A DNA stretch of 64,000 bases from Mesostigma viride (taxonomy: Eukaryota; Streptophyta; Mesostigmatophyceae; Mesostigmatales; Mesostigmataceae). The notes beneath the pieces are model-generated. The model saw only the letters and a list, made by a program, of their open reading frames with translations, made no database searches and was not told the origin of the DNA. A program made the position numbers and the translations under genes. The stretch covers positions 2,738,420 to 2,802,419 of the forward strand of contig RPFO01000076.1 of the NCBI GenBank assembly GCA_009746045.1. Reading direction: 5' to 3'. Each line of letters begins with the position of its first letter. Positions within the stretch are counted from its first letter, which is position 1. Shown here piece by piece: positions 1 through 16,191 of the stretch.

Positions 1-1269
1 AGAGGCATAGCCATAGGGAACTCAGGCTTAGCGTGGTTTCTAGCCTTCATTCGCTGACAGGAGTCACAACTCTGCACATATGATTGAATGTCATGGAGGA
101 GACCAGGCCACCAGAATCTCTTCTGGACCTGCACTCGGAGCTTTTCCACACCAGGGTGAGCACAAGTGATGTCATCATGAAAGCAATGCAACACCGTGGG
201 TGCAGCAAGTTTAGTAGGCACATAGATTTTGCGAGTTACGTTGCCAAACTTGTCCTGAGTATGAACATATAGAATACCATCCTGGTACTCTACAGGTCGG
301 TTTCCAAATTCACCCTGCTGGATGGCTTGGGTGTCCAGCTCCTCAGTTTTGGTAAAGTCCCTAAGAACATTCATCAGAGAGATAGACAAGGGATTAGGCA
401 GAACCAAGGGGGTGTCTGGACCCACTGGAGACAGAGGAAGGGGAGTGTCCTTCTCTATATCTCCGGTAACCCACCTAGATGGAACTGTGCTCTTGTCTAT
501 CACGTCATCAGAAATATCCTTGTGCGTGGCAGCACATCCTACGGTCCTAAAGAATTCTTCTAAATAATCTGGTCGTCTAGAAAGAGCATCTGGCACCACG
601 TTCTCTGTCCCCTTGACATAGGTGACTTCAAAGGGTGAGAACTGCCCTAGGAACTCTAACCAACCCATCATCCTCTTGCTGAGCTTAGTCTGACTCAACA
701 CATGAATGAGAGGCTTATGATCAGTCATAAGGGTAATAGTAGAGGTTTCACCCTTGTCATTCCTAGCGGTACTCTCTAGTACTGTCAGAGAACTGAGCAC
801 CTAAGAGAAGGTGCCTCCAGTGGTGACAGGCCCACACTAATCCCAACAGTTCCTGCTCATGAACAGGGTAGTTTCTTTCTGCAGGGATCATGGTTCTAGA
901 GGTATATTCTACAGGCTGAGGACCATTGCCATGATCCTGAGTCAAAACTGCTCCTATGCAGGCGCCTTGTGAGGAGGCGTCAGACCTGACCTGGTAAGGA
1001 AGGGAGGGATCGGGGCCAACCAAGACAGGTGCAGAAATAAGTTTCTGCTTGAGAGTGTCAAATGCAGTCTGACACTACTCAGACCAGGTAAATTGAGAGT
1101 CTTTCTTGAGAAGGGCTACCAAAGGTAACATGATAGACGCCATCTGAGGGATAAAACGTCTATACCAGCCCACTAGTCCAAGAAAAGATTTCACCTCACT
1201 GACAGTCTTGGGCACAGGCCACTGAGCAATAGAGGCCACCTTAGAAGGGTCAGGAGAGAGACCATTGGC
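1..1269 (-). pseudogene. Ty3/gypsy RNase H and start of integrase, broken
   Basis: The RT connection and RNase H are readable through 1269-763 (VRSDASSQGACIGAVLTQD, then NYPVHEQELLGLVW), with an in-frame TAG near 1073 and a frameshift near 775. From about 760 down to 1 a continuous frame gives the end of RNase H (TDHKPLIHVLSQ, then NVVPDALSRRPDY). It then gives the integrase HHCC zinc domain, with HPGVEKL and SYVQSCDSCQRMK close to the left edge. The DDE core is outside the window. The frame in the last 760 bases has no ATG but is open. Confidence 0.78.
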
Positions 1270-2908
1270 TCAGGCTAGCACATAGCCCAGGAACTGAACT
1301 TGATGTCCCCACTCTACCTTAGACCTCTTTACAGACAGGTGCCTTGCTTGCAAGACCTTCAAGGCCTCCTCCACATCCTCCAGATGATCTTCAAACGTCT
1401 GTGAGAAGATCAAGATGTCATCCAAATAAACCACACAGCAAGTCCTGTGCAGTTTTCTGGACTTGTCAAACTGAAAGGGAAAGTCATTAAAAGCAGGATT
1501 CTTCAAATCTGGAGAAATCTGCGGCAGACCATTCCCCGTCATATGACCAAACAAACTGTTCACGTACATCTGCATGGTGGCAGGTGAGTTACTAGCACCC
1601 ATTGGCATCACTGTCCATTGATATTGACCCCATGGAGTAGTAAATGCTGTTTTATGGATGTCTTCTGGTGCTATCATGATCTGCCAGAAAGCATATCGTA
1701 GATCATAAAATACTTAGCACCGGCTGTACGCTCTAGTAACTCATCTATTCTAGGAAGTGGGTATTTAGACTTGACAGTTATCTTGTTGAGACCTCTCAAG
1801 TCTATACACAACCTCCAGCCACCATCATGTTTAGGAACTAGTGAACACCCATAACTAAAGGGGCTATTGGCTGGTAGGATGAGGCCAGCCTCTAGAAGAC
1901 CGATGAGAATAATCTTTAGTTCTGCCATTTCCGCAGGACCCATTCTATATACATGGGAGAGAATGGAGGCTTGCTGCCAGGTTCTAACTGGATCCTATGA
2001 ACGATGGGACCTTCAGGAGGATAGGTGGGCATCTTTTCTTCAAAGATGCTAGCATACTGATCTAGCAAAACACTATGCCTGCTAGCTTCTTCAGGGGTGA
2101 GCTCCATAGACACCGCATTAAGCTCGTGACCACCTAAAGAAGAAATACTGTCTACTAGCTGCTCAGGTTTCAAGAAATACAACAGAGCATTGGGATGTGT
2201 CCTCATATACTTCTTGAGCTGTCGAGCAGATATAATACGTCTACCTGATACTAAATTTATACTCCTACTCCTAGGGGTAGGGACAGAGGGGCCATTCACA
2301 GCCTGCACCGTAGAACAACATTGAGTGCTGACAGACCCATGTCCACTATCGACAGTTGACAAACTGCTCCAGGTACAACCATCCCTGAAATGAACAGTTT
2401 GCTTACCCCATGCGATCTGTGGTTCATGCTCTATGAGCCAGGGCATACCTAAGATGACGTCGGCAGCTGTCAAAGGAATGACATCAGCCTGCACCCTCAT
2501 AGTCTGCAAAGAGTTGACTCTAAAGGAGAGATCAACATAACCAGGAGACTCTGCACGCCTGCCATCTGAATAGATGACTCCTACTACTGAGGAAGAGTGA
2601 GGAAGGATAGACAGCTGGCACATGGCCACAAAGGAGGCAGACACAAAATTACTGCCTGCTCCTGAGTCTATAAGGCACATAAAAACAGGAGGTGCCTTAA
2701 GACTATCATGGCTGCACAGCCTAGCCTTGTAACGTAATAATTCACTCTTCACAGGTGGGGTGGGCTCTACACCGGTACGTCTTACTGGAAGACTGTTGAC
2801 AGAAAACTCCTCCGGGGAAGTGTGTCTTTTAGGAAGACAGTTGAGAGGAAGCTCCAGTCCAGGTGTAGTGCAGTTGCCGGAAACATCTTGCGGTTGCCCT
2901 GCATGCAC
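1270..2908 (-). pseudogene. Ty3/gypsy protease and reverse transcriptase, broken
   Basis: The first part (2908 to 1916) holds a retropepsin-like active site, CLIDSGAGSNFV, around 2640-2680, and further on the flap-like ADVILGMPWL segment. It then runs into the RT fingers. RT continues in a second frame (1943-1674; CIDLRGLNKITVKSKYPLPR) and a third (1677-1270; YLDDILIFSQTF, the catalytic YLDD box). The family reaction is element polyprotein cleavage followed by cDNA synthesis. Three frames for one polyprotein, with a change at about 1675 inside the RT palm, mark this copy as inactive. Confidence 0.85.
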
Positions 2909-3801
2909 TCAGGGGTGTGGGGTAGGACATCCACAGGAATCTGTGAGCCTGAAGAGGGAGAGTCTTCTCCTGCATCACTGTGGTCTGAGGAAGACTCATC
3001 CATGATTTGAGTGATAGCATTGAGCAGTCTATAATAGCAGTCCTGTCCCTTCTTCCTTCAGGTCTGCCTACACGTGGGTGACGGTCAAAACGTGAATTAG
3101 AAGGGTGTCCAGGTTTACGGTCATCCCTGGGGCGTCTCTGGAAGTTGGGTGTGAACCCAGGCTGTTGATGGTGTGGTGTCTGCATAACCCCAGGTGGCAG
3201 TTGGTCAGGTCTCTTATGAGGGAGAGACCCCAGGGGACCACGAGTGTCCGGAGGAAACATGTTCCTCTTCCTGCATTCTTTGGCAAAGTGACCCTGTTCA
3301 CCACACACGTGGCAAGCGTTGTCAGTGTTATTGGCGTTCAGCTCAGGGGGAAAATCTGGCTCATTGCTGTTGAGGGGCAGATTCTTGCCTGCTGGCTTGT
3401 TGAACGTCCACTTGCCTGCAAGAGCTTTGACACGGCACAGAGTGAGCACATAGCGTTGCATCTCTTCCAGTTTCCAATCCTGCATGGGGACAGCAGCGAA
3501 GTTCTTGTCCAACTCTTCTCTGACGGAGGGCGCCAGACCATAATTGATGATAGGACCTGTATTTGGCCTCATTGCGGTCACAGTCATAGACCTTGGCCTT
3601 CAAGTCGCTCCAGCCCTCGTAGTACTCACGCAGAGACAGACCCTCTTGTGTGTAGTTCTCGAACGCTTCCCTGTCAAGACGCAGCTGGTCTTGTGGGAGG
3701 AGGGAGACCTGGTAAGCATTCAACAAGACATCCATGTCTGTGAATTCAGCCACAGCCTGCTCAAGTATGCGTTCGAATTTGTTGTGAGCAGCTTCAGACA
3801 T
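2829..3801 (-). pseudogene. Ty3/gypsy gag, frameshifted
   Basis: Gag (capsid plus nucleocapsid) packages element RNA in cytoplasmic particles. The N-terminal part (3801 down to 3361) starts at an ATG with MSEAAHNKFERILEQA and resembles the Ty3 capsid region, with a segment reading ENYTQEGLSLREYYEGW. The frame then shifts by about 3590, and the downstream part carries a CCHC zinc knuckle, CHVCGEQGHFAKEC, near 3260-3310, followed by a basic, proline-rich tail. Two overlapping frames make up one original protein, so I call it a pseudogene. A programmed shift cannot be excluded, but the later pol frames are also broken. Confidence 0.8.
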
Positions 3802-3820
3802 TGTCTGTTTGACGAGAAGA

Positions 3821-4019
3821 ACCTTGATTTACAAGGGAATCTTGTGACCTGCTTTGCCATAGTTAGTCTCCCAGATGAAGAAGAGTTCTGTCACCGCACG
3901 TTTCCACACCTTGAAAGTGAGAGGTGCGAGATTAGTGAGGTGCAGACAAGGGAGATTGTCCATGCGAGGGTATGCAGGAACACGGTCATCACCACGACGA
4001 GAATCATCAGTGGGGTTAG
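3821..4019. other. Spacer between gypsy gag and R copy 1
   Basis: About 200 bases upstream of the gypsy gag ATG. It is probably the 5' leader of that element, but no primer binding site or LTR edge can be recognised before R copy 1 begins at 4020. Confidence 0.4.
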
Positions 4020-4665
4020 AGTTAGCATTTTGGGCAACCAATATGCTAAGTGGATGCAGTTTGGAAAGACCTTTCCAACGCCGTGCTGACCGCCTGAAAC
4101 AGACAAGGGACAAGAAAGATATGAAGTCCCGAAGTCCTAGCCATCCGTGGCCGACTAAGGTGCAGTCCTCTGGTACAGTGGACAGGACACGTGGCAGGAC
4201 GTCCCTGCACAGGCTTAGCCTGTCTATCACGTGACTGTGGTCCACGTAGTCCAGGAGGAGCAGCAGCCTGTGACTGGTGGGGTACTGGAACTGGCACAGG
4301 GCTGCAAGGATACTAGGCCTTGCAGGCTTGTGACAGGTCCTGTACTTCCTAGGTTGCAGAGTCTAGGCAAATCCAGTTCGTCCTGGCTCTGCACTGATGC
4401 CAGTGGACGTTGAGGATTTGCTTGCACGCCTGCACGTGCCTCGTCACGCCGATGGGAACGAGGAACAACACAAAAGGATATAGCTTGGTCATGGGGGATG
4501 ACCAGCTATCTCGGAAAGCACGAACCGTGGGTGCCACCTTGGTCGTGGAAGTGCCCACCGTGGTCGTGGCCTGGTGCAGAGATTTAAGGTTGCTGCCTTG
4601 CAACATTGGCTAAGCCGCGCTGTGAAAGACCAAGAGCTCACATACGTTGGGAGCTCTTTCTAACT
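4020..4665 (+). repeat. Left LTR-like block of R copy 1
   Basis: 646 bp, starting AGTTAGCA and ending CTAACT, so its ends are short inverted repeats. It matches 41037-41683 (647 bp). It is called an LTR from its end structure and its place upstream of ORF1; a second copy of the block at the far end of an R element is not present in this window, so the call is an inference. Confidence 0.6.
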
Positions 4666-4691
4666 CGTATTATTGTCTCCTTTCCATCTTC

Positions 4692-5883
4692 ATGTCCAAC
4701 GTGCCGACGGAGCGGGCCATTGAGCCTTCGCAAAGCCAAAGCTCGCAGCCGCAGCTTCGGGTAGGAGCCCCGGAGCGAACACGACCTTTTCATCCCTACG
4801 CTCATCCGAGCACCGCATCGACCTTCGTCCAGGCGGCGTACCTGGCGAGAGGGCTGGCGAAGAAAGGTTGGGTGGCGGTTTGTGGAACTGCCGCAGGGCC
4901 GGCAGCGAGCGACCCCATTGTGATGCAAATTGAGGCTTCGACAGCTCCCGGCGAATTGTCGCGAGAAGCCGTCGAAAAGTTTGTGTCGCTGAGGGACGAG
5001 CTGTCCTCGACGATTTACGGTCTGGAGGTGGCTCACCAGGGCAGGCACGTGACCGTGCAGCAGCTGGATTTGGCGCGGGAGGCACTGGGCCAGATAGTGG
5101 CCATTGGACTGGGAGCAGCGCGACTGTTCAACCATCAGGTGGCAACTTCTGTGCTGGGCGCGGGAGTTGAGGTCCCGGACGTGATCAGGCAAGCGCAGGC
5201 GCGCGAGGTCGACAACCCCTGGTCGTCGGCAGAGGTGGTTTCCCAGACGTGCGAACACCTCGTGAACATTCTTTTGCAGGAGTCACGGGGCAACGCCGAT
5301 CGGTGGGTAATAACCACACGGCCATTTGGGATTTGGTCAACACTCGACACACCGCGGGCGGCGGAACCAGAAGCACACGATCCAGTGCATGGTCGAGGTA
5401 ATCACGGGTCGGGAGGTAACACCAGAAGACTTCCACTACCAGTTCGTTGATCAACCAGAGGGGATCATCGAACGTTCATCTCAGCAGATAGACGAAGGCG
5501 ACGGTACCGTAGAAGGGTACGCTGCACGACGTCGGGCTGAGCTGCACGTCCCTCAAGAGCCCGAACACGACTACGGTGGTCGTGGGGCCTGCAACGACAA
5601 GAGGGGTGGTGGGACGCGGTGGGTGAAGAACCTTGAGTGGGATCGCAAGAGTGGAAGCGAACCCCGGATCCCAGTAGAGAAATCTGCAGACGGGCGACCC
5701 GTTAGCAGAGTGCTAGGACCCTACGCCGACGGGGAGGACGCCGCTGGCAGCGACGAGGAGCGGACAGAGACGCCCATTGCAGCCACTGCTCAAGAACGGG
5801 AGCTGGAGGCAGCGAACCAAGCAGGTGCTGAGTCAGTAGCTGGGACGGTGCCCACGGCATCCTCCAGCGACGCCAGCGCTTGA
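4692..5883 (+). pseudogene. R-element ORF1, unrecognised protein, one frameshift
   Basis: The ATG at 4692 corresponds to the ATG at 41715 in R copy 2. The protein is about 390 residues when the two frames are read together: frame one runs to about 5370 and frame two from there to the stop at 5883. I recognise no family. A conserved core includes STASTFVQAAYLARGL, then CEHLVNIL and WVITTRP, then GREVTPEDFHYQFVD, followed by a polar, Arg-rich tail with GRPVSRVLGPY. It lies between the LTR and the gag-like ORF2, where copia and gypsy elements normally have only leader RNA. Protein similarity to copy 2 extends over the full length, which argues that it was translated. Confidence 0.65.
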
Positions 5884-5936
5884 GTCAGTTCTTCCTTTTT
5901 CCTTCGCCTTTATTGTTGTGTCCCCACTTGTATATA

Positions 5937-6011
5937 ATGCCTCGTGGCAAACCGGGCGACGGCGACAAGGGCGAGGCGGAGGCACCGGCTGGGGAGAGGC
6001 CGCGGGGTTGA
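5937..6011 (+). pseudogene. Start of R-element ORF2, cut short
   Basis: ATG at 5937 begins MPRGKPGDGD, nearly the same as the ORF2 start at 51416 in R copy 2, and is preceded by the same TATATAATG context. A stop occurs after 24 codons and similarity ends there. Confidence 0.6.
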
Positions 6012-7776
6012 CCAAGCTCAAACACACCCTAGAAAGCCATATCCACTAATTGCCCAACAAGGGCAACAGACAGTCCACAGAGAAAGCAGAATTATCATAC
6101 ATGCTGATTGCCAAGGCTTCTCACCATGGTTACCTTGCCTTGCTCGCATATGAATTAGGGCTCTCCCATTTTAGTGGGAGAAAGGCCAACAAGACAACCT
6201 ACGTGCAGTTCCACCCATGCAGTATGCCCCTCAGAAAAACCACTGCCACCTTTCTTTCCAGCGCAATTGTTTGCCAAGAAACAAACTCAAGCTTGTGAGC
6301 CTCTAACCACAATGAAGCCTCTGCTAAGAAAGGCGGCGTCAATATTCACACAAAACTGAGTGCTGTTAGCAATCTCCTTCCAAGAAACCACTCAGCAAAT
6401 CCCTGACAACTTGACGATATGCCACGGTCACGCTTTGACACGTCCCAGCCATGCAACGTACATAAAAACCACTGAAAGGTGCCAGGAATCTGGCGATGCG
6501 CAGCACGGAATGGCATTATACCTGGCGCTAACTGCACGGAAAGAAGCCGAAAACTTGCGTTGATAACCCATAAAGGAAGCGAAACATTCATAGGGTCACG
6601 CTGAGCACACGATCGTACCATTACCGGCATTGTCCTTCGCCCAGCGGCGCAGGAAAGAACAACCTTCCATGGAATAATAAGACGCGCATCCCGCGAGCCT
6701 GGAGAGTGTCTTACCGATCATGACGAAAATCTTGCAGAAACCCAGCAAATTTTTTAAAGCTTTACCAATAACAATTTAAACGCATCCTTGACGCTAGGTA
6801 AAGCCCATAAAACCTGACAATCACCGCCGCCAGCGTGCATTCTAATTTATTCCTCTTGACGAAAACATCAGATTGGACCTCCGTGGCGATGGTCATCAAT
6901 AAAATCATCGACACTGCAAAAAACGCGAACTCCGCTACAAAGTAGTATCATTTACTCATCGTCTTTAAGATTCGCTCAGTTTCTCTGCATTCCGCGAGCT
7001 ATCTTTTTCTACTCTGCCTGAAAGCACGTCGCCATGGCCAGCTCCGGTAGGGGTGCGCGCCCCGTGCACCACTTTTTCACGGTACGGACGGGTACCGCGA
7101 ATTTTTCGGCGCAAAAAATATTCGCGCCGGGACCGTCCCCTTAATAAACGACTTTTTTCAGGGCCTGATTTCACTCCAAAAAAATGTTTTCCTAGCTAAT
7201 TGCGAAGGAATTTTTTTCGCGACTTCCGACTTTAAAACGCCCCCAGCCAAATAGGATAATTAATTAATTAATTAATAGCCAAATAGGATAAGAGTAGGAC
7301 AATACTGAAAAACCTGCTTTATATGCACAACCTTGTCTGGGCTTTCCAACGGATACACATCATCAATTAGCATGCAAAGACTTGCTTATTCTTCCCTCTC
7401 TGTGAGGGAGGTTGCTAACTCTAGTTTGGGTATGGTCCACGGTTTCACGAACAAAGTTCGCTACTGATCCCATTCGGCAAAAGGGATTCTCCCGCTCCGT
7501 CACGGTAAACCCAAGGTATCGGACGGCGAAAGAAACCCGACGGGAAAAGAAAGCACTATCTGCTTTACTTTTTCTGCTGGCAACATTACCAGAGAGAGGA
7601 AAACTAACCCATGGACGACAGTCGGCTCACAGTCGGCGACACACCCATGGTGAGCAGCTCGCTGTCGCCCATTCCTCCTCGCACGCGCCTGAGTGCAAGG
7701 CAACCCCTCCACGCACCGACCTCTGCCCTGCTATCAGCAAACGGCGAGGGCATAAACTGGCGGCGCGCGCGTGCAT
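6012..7776. other. No gene recognised; intergenic
   Basis: Short ORFs on both strands show no family resemblance or codon pattern I trust. The stretch includes an AT-rich part (about 6690-6970), a TTAATTAA-type tract at 7255-7276 and a GC-rich patch at 7060-7145. The right end is the 3' flank of the helicase gene. Confidence 0.5.
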
Positions 7777-13120
<5,344 letters not shown>

Positions 13121-14128
13121 GGTGGAATCGGGGAGGTAGCTTTTTGCGGAGATCACTGGGGAAAAATGAGGCCCCTATCGGGCGCTAAATGACAGCTGTC
13201 TCCGATCCAAAATACGCGGAGAAGTGGCAACAAGGGAGGGTAAACCGCGTCCCACCATCGGAGATATGTACAAAAAGGGCAGAGTGTCAACTACAAGTCG
13301 GAAGCGCCCGGGTTAACAGAAAGTTGTAAAGCCAACTTACGAGCATTTATTGTGCGCTTTCAACCCTGTAACCTAATTTGTTGAGGCCGACGTTATCAAG
13401 TGCTCGAGTGCCTATGCGAGTGTCAAGTGCCTATGCGGTAGAGCGATCAATGCTGAATCCCGTTGGTTGGGTGAGCCATTGGTGTTCGTTCATCATCCTC
13501 CGGGTGCGGGTTGGTGTAGAGCATTCGGCGTGCGTGATGAGTCGCTTAAGTTCACGAAGACAGCATCTACTTTCCGTTATGTACCTTCCCTGCGGGATAC
13601 CAGCAGGGATTTTCTTACGTCAGAGGCCAAGATCTACAGTTGCAATCAATTTACGGCCTTGAGTTGACGCTACAGTATTGGCGAGAAACCGGTCCACGCA
13701 AGGATATAGTCTCAAAAAAAAAAAATATGGGCAATAACGCAGTCCCAAAACCAATGAATGAAGAAAACAGCAAACGCAAGGCAAACTAAAATTAAATTTG
13801 ACTACCGTAGTGGCTATAAACTATTTACGAATAATTATATTTCCGAGGGTTTTTGGTCCCGGATTTCCTGTTTCCGAGGGTTTTCCATCCCGGTTTTGCA
13901 CATTTCCGTGGCCTGGGCCGGTGGGCCCCGTTTGTGCCAAACGCTAGTACTAGGCCATTGGCTTTGCTACCCCGCCACGTACTTAGGTAATTGCCCTTGT
14001 TCATACCTATCTGTAGTGAGAAATGTGAGTTGATAAATTAATAGATACCTAGGTACCTAGTATGGTTGTCTCATTGAAACCCTAAACAGACGGACAAAGC
14101 ATTAAATTTAATCAGGCTGCGGACCAGG
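13121..14128. other. 5' flank of the helicase gene and repeat-like DNA, no gene
   Basis: Contains the helicase promoter side (no clear TATA element seen), an A-run at 13714-13726 and the left arm (13802-13834) of a short inverted repeat. Short ORFs have no recognisable homology. Confidence 0.45.
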
Positions 14129-14783
14129 CCCTGGCGCGGACCAGGATAAGCCCAGCCCACTTGAGATCTTTCATGACCTCATGGGCAAAAACAGGATCTT
14201 TGCCCACATGCCCAATGACAACCCATTAGAAGTCCAGTGGCTTCCGTGGTCTAGTAAGGCTCCGTTTTAGCCACTGACATCTTGATACCCTAGGCTTAGC
14301 AGGGATTACCTACTGGCTATTCTGATCAGACACTCCGCAAAGGTGAAAACCTTTGCGTTCAGTGCCAGGCCGCGGAAAACGCGGAAAACGCGATCTGCAA
14401 ATGAATCCGACCGGAATCGAACTGGGGATTACCTACTGGCTATATTTGGAATAAACGTACACCTATTTACCTGGAAAATTTAATCAGGCTATTCACAGTT
14501 GGCGCCGAATCCTCGAGACCGGATTGGTCCACCACGAAAAAGTAGGCTCGAGGCCATGTGATGCGCGGCAAAACGCTGCGCGGCGCGGCGCGACGCTGGA
14601 AACGCCAGCGCGGCGCCCAAAGCGTACCCCGGGTTTACCGGTGAAATGGGTGTTAGTTTATTTCCATATAACAGCGTACCCCGGGTTTCATGATTTCCGG
14701 GCCAAAATGAACCCGGATTTCAAGCATTTTCGGGGGGGTATTCGTAAACATTATTCGTAAATAGTATATAGCCACTACGGTAG
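13802..14783. repeat. 33-bp inverted repeat pair
   Basis: The arm at 13802-13834 (starting CTACCGTAGTGGCTATA) is matched in reverse complement at 14750-14783 with one difference. The 0.9-kb interval includes the left arm of the larger inverted repeat, so several mobile-element edges may be stacked here. Confidence 0.65.
14129..14320. repeat. Left arm of a ~192-bp inverted repeat
   Basis: Reverse-complement partner is 15173-15249 continued at 27803-27920, that is, the right arm is split by chromovirus A. Similarity is high, with scattered mismatches. It may be a foldback or MITE-type element. Confidence 0.75.
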
Positions 14784-15172
14784 CGCAATCCATGAGCGCA
14801 ATCGACAGATCTCTCCAAGGGAATTCCAAATCTGCCCTCGGGTAGTTGAAAGTCCTTTTCCGACCAGGTGATAGACTTGTTACGAGACTGGCAAAAATGG
14901 CTCTAACGTCATTCTCTTCCGCCAAGTAAGCCAAAGTCGAGTATGGCAAGTACGAGGTAGGGTGGTCTGATCTCAAGTACATGTATATTAGTAGCGCAAT
15001 CGATAGATCTCGGTGAGGGGAGTCAGGATCTGCCATGAAAAGGCCGAACCTTGGTCCGAAATGGAAGATTGGGGTCGAAATCGGTCGGAATCCGATACAT
15101 TTTGGGCAAAAAAATAATTAATTCGCCAAAATGTACCTTTTCCAGGTAAATAGGTGTACGTTTATTCCAAAT
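14321..15172. other. Interval between inverted-repeat arms, no gene
   Basis: Holds a second partial copy of the arm edge (about 14425-14480), a GCG-rich patch at 14560-14620 and two related blocks beginning GCGCAATCGA (near 14797) and GCGCAATCGAT (near 14995). No coding region recognised. Confidence 0.45.
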
Positions 15173-15249
15173 ATAGCCAGTAGTTAATCCCTGCTAAGCC
15201 TAGGGTATCACGATGTCAGCGGCTAAAACGGAGCCTTACTAGACCACGG
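15173..15249. repeat. Right arm of the inverted repeat, first part
   Basis: Complementary to the inner part of 14129-14320; it ends in CACGG, the target site of chromovirus A. Confidence 0.7.
15245..15249. repeat. Target site duplication CACGG, left
   Basis: Matches 27798-27802 directly outside the other LTR. Confidence 0.88.
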
Positions 15250-15821
15250 TGTTACGTCTTGGATATCTACCACCACCTCTACCTCTAATGGGCCTGATAC
15301 TACCTAAACTAGTCAGGCCTCCTCTACTCAAACCCCTAGCGAAAGACGAACGTGACGGAGCTGGTCTCAATGCATTAACGTATGTGTTGCTGTAATACGC
15401 CATACAACCATTTACCAAAACCCGTTTACTCCAGGAATAGAGGAAGGAAACACAACTACACTGCCGTGACCCAAGCCTAAATGTGTTAATTCATTTAACA
15501 CACGCCGAGTACACACACGAGGGGTAGAACGTGCATAAATGGTCACCAACGGTCCAACACGCTCGGGCCGACATGGCCCTCGCCGACAGATGCACGCTGG
15601 TCCACTACATCTACAGATGCACGCTGGTCCACTACATTCTACCAAAGGATCAGGACCACTAGTAAAGTACGCGGCGCGGCGCCCAACGGCACCCAATGTA
15701 CCACAGTACTGTTACGAGGACAATAATGTCCCGGTAGGAGCTACACGTAAACCTAGGGACAACCGAGGCAAAAGACCTAATTTACGTCCGTAACTACAAC
15801 GAATTGTTACGCGACGTAACA
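15250..15821 (-). repeat. 3' LTR of chromovirus A
   Basis: 572 bp, almost identical to 27225-27797. Preceded in transcript sense by a G-rich polypurine tract (15822-15838). Confidence 0.93.
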
Positions 15822-15838
15822 CCTCCCCCCCCCACAAA
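15822..15838 (-). promoter_or_regulatory. Polypurine tract of chromovirus A
   Basis: Minus strand reads a G-run followed by GAGG immediately before the 3' LTR, the usual plus-strand primer site. The same sequence follows the LTR of copy B. Confidence 0.7.
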
Positions 15839-16191
15839 GGTAGGGAGCCCTCTCCCTACGCACAGGGAGGAAAACAAGGGGTAGGAAACCTAATGCACCC
15901 AGCACACACCAACACAGTCGGCAGACCATCCAAGATACAAGCACCAACGTATTAACTCGGTCTCCACCACCACGCCGGGAGGTGTAGGGTTAGCCAGCAC
16001 CAAGCCTGGTGGTAGGTTCCCCTAACTGCCTGGAACAAAGTCCTTGCCGGGGGGAACGGCACTGGGCAGGACACACAGAGTAAACAAATCAGTACCAAGG
16101 ACCAAGAACGACCAGTCAACTGGCCAGAACGTGAGGGCGACTCTATATACCGGAGGGACAACACCCTCAGGTCGGGCCTAAGGCCCTCTAT

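Larger units (their letters stand above)
1..3820 (-). mobile_element. Degenerate Ty3/gypsy LTR retrotransposon, truncated by window edge
   Basis: Reading on the minus strand from right to left, the region gives gag, a CCHC knuckle, aspartic protease, reverse transcriptase, RNase H and the zinc-binding start of an integrase. This is the PR-RT-RH-INT order of Ty3/gypsy elements. The coding frame changes at least five times and contains in-frame stops, so the copy looks dead. The integrase core would lie beyond position 1. No LTR is visible: the DNA to the right (3821-4019) has no recognised features before R copy 1 begins at 4020. R copy 1 probably inserted into the leader of this element. Confidence 0.88.
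4020..6011 (+). mobile_element. R-family retroelement, copy 1, truncated
   Basis: This stretch aligns end to end with 41037-42531 plus 51031-51495 in the same order: an LTR-like block, ORF1, a short spacer and the start of ORF2. Both copies begin abruptly at the same bases (AGTTAGCATTTTGGG) after unrelated flanks, which fixes the element end. Similarity is lost just after 6000, inside ORF2, so copy 1 lacks gag, integrase and everything beyond. No second LTR is seen. Confidence 0.8.
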
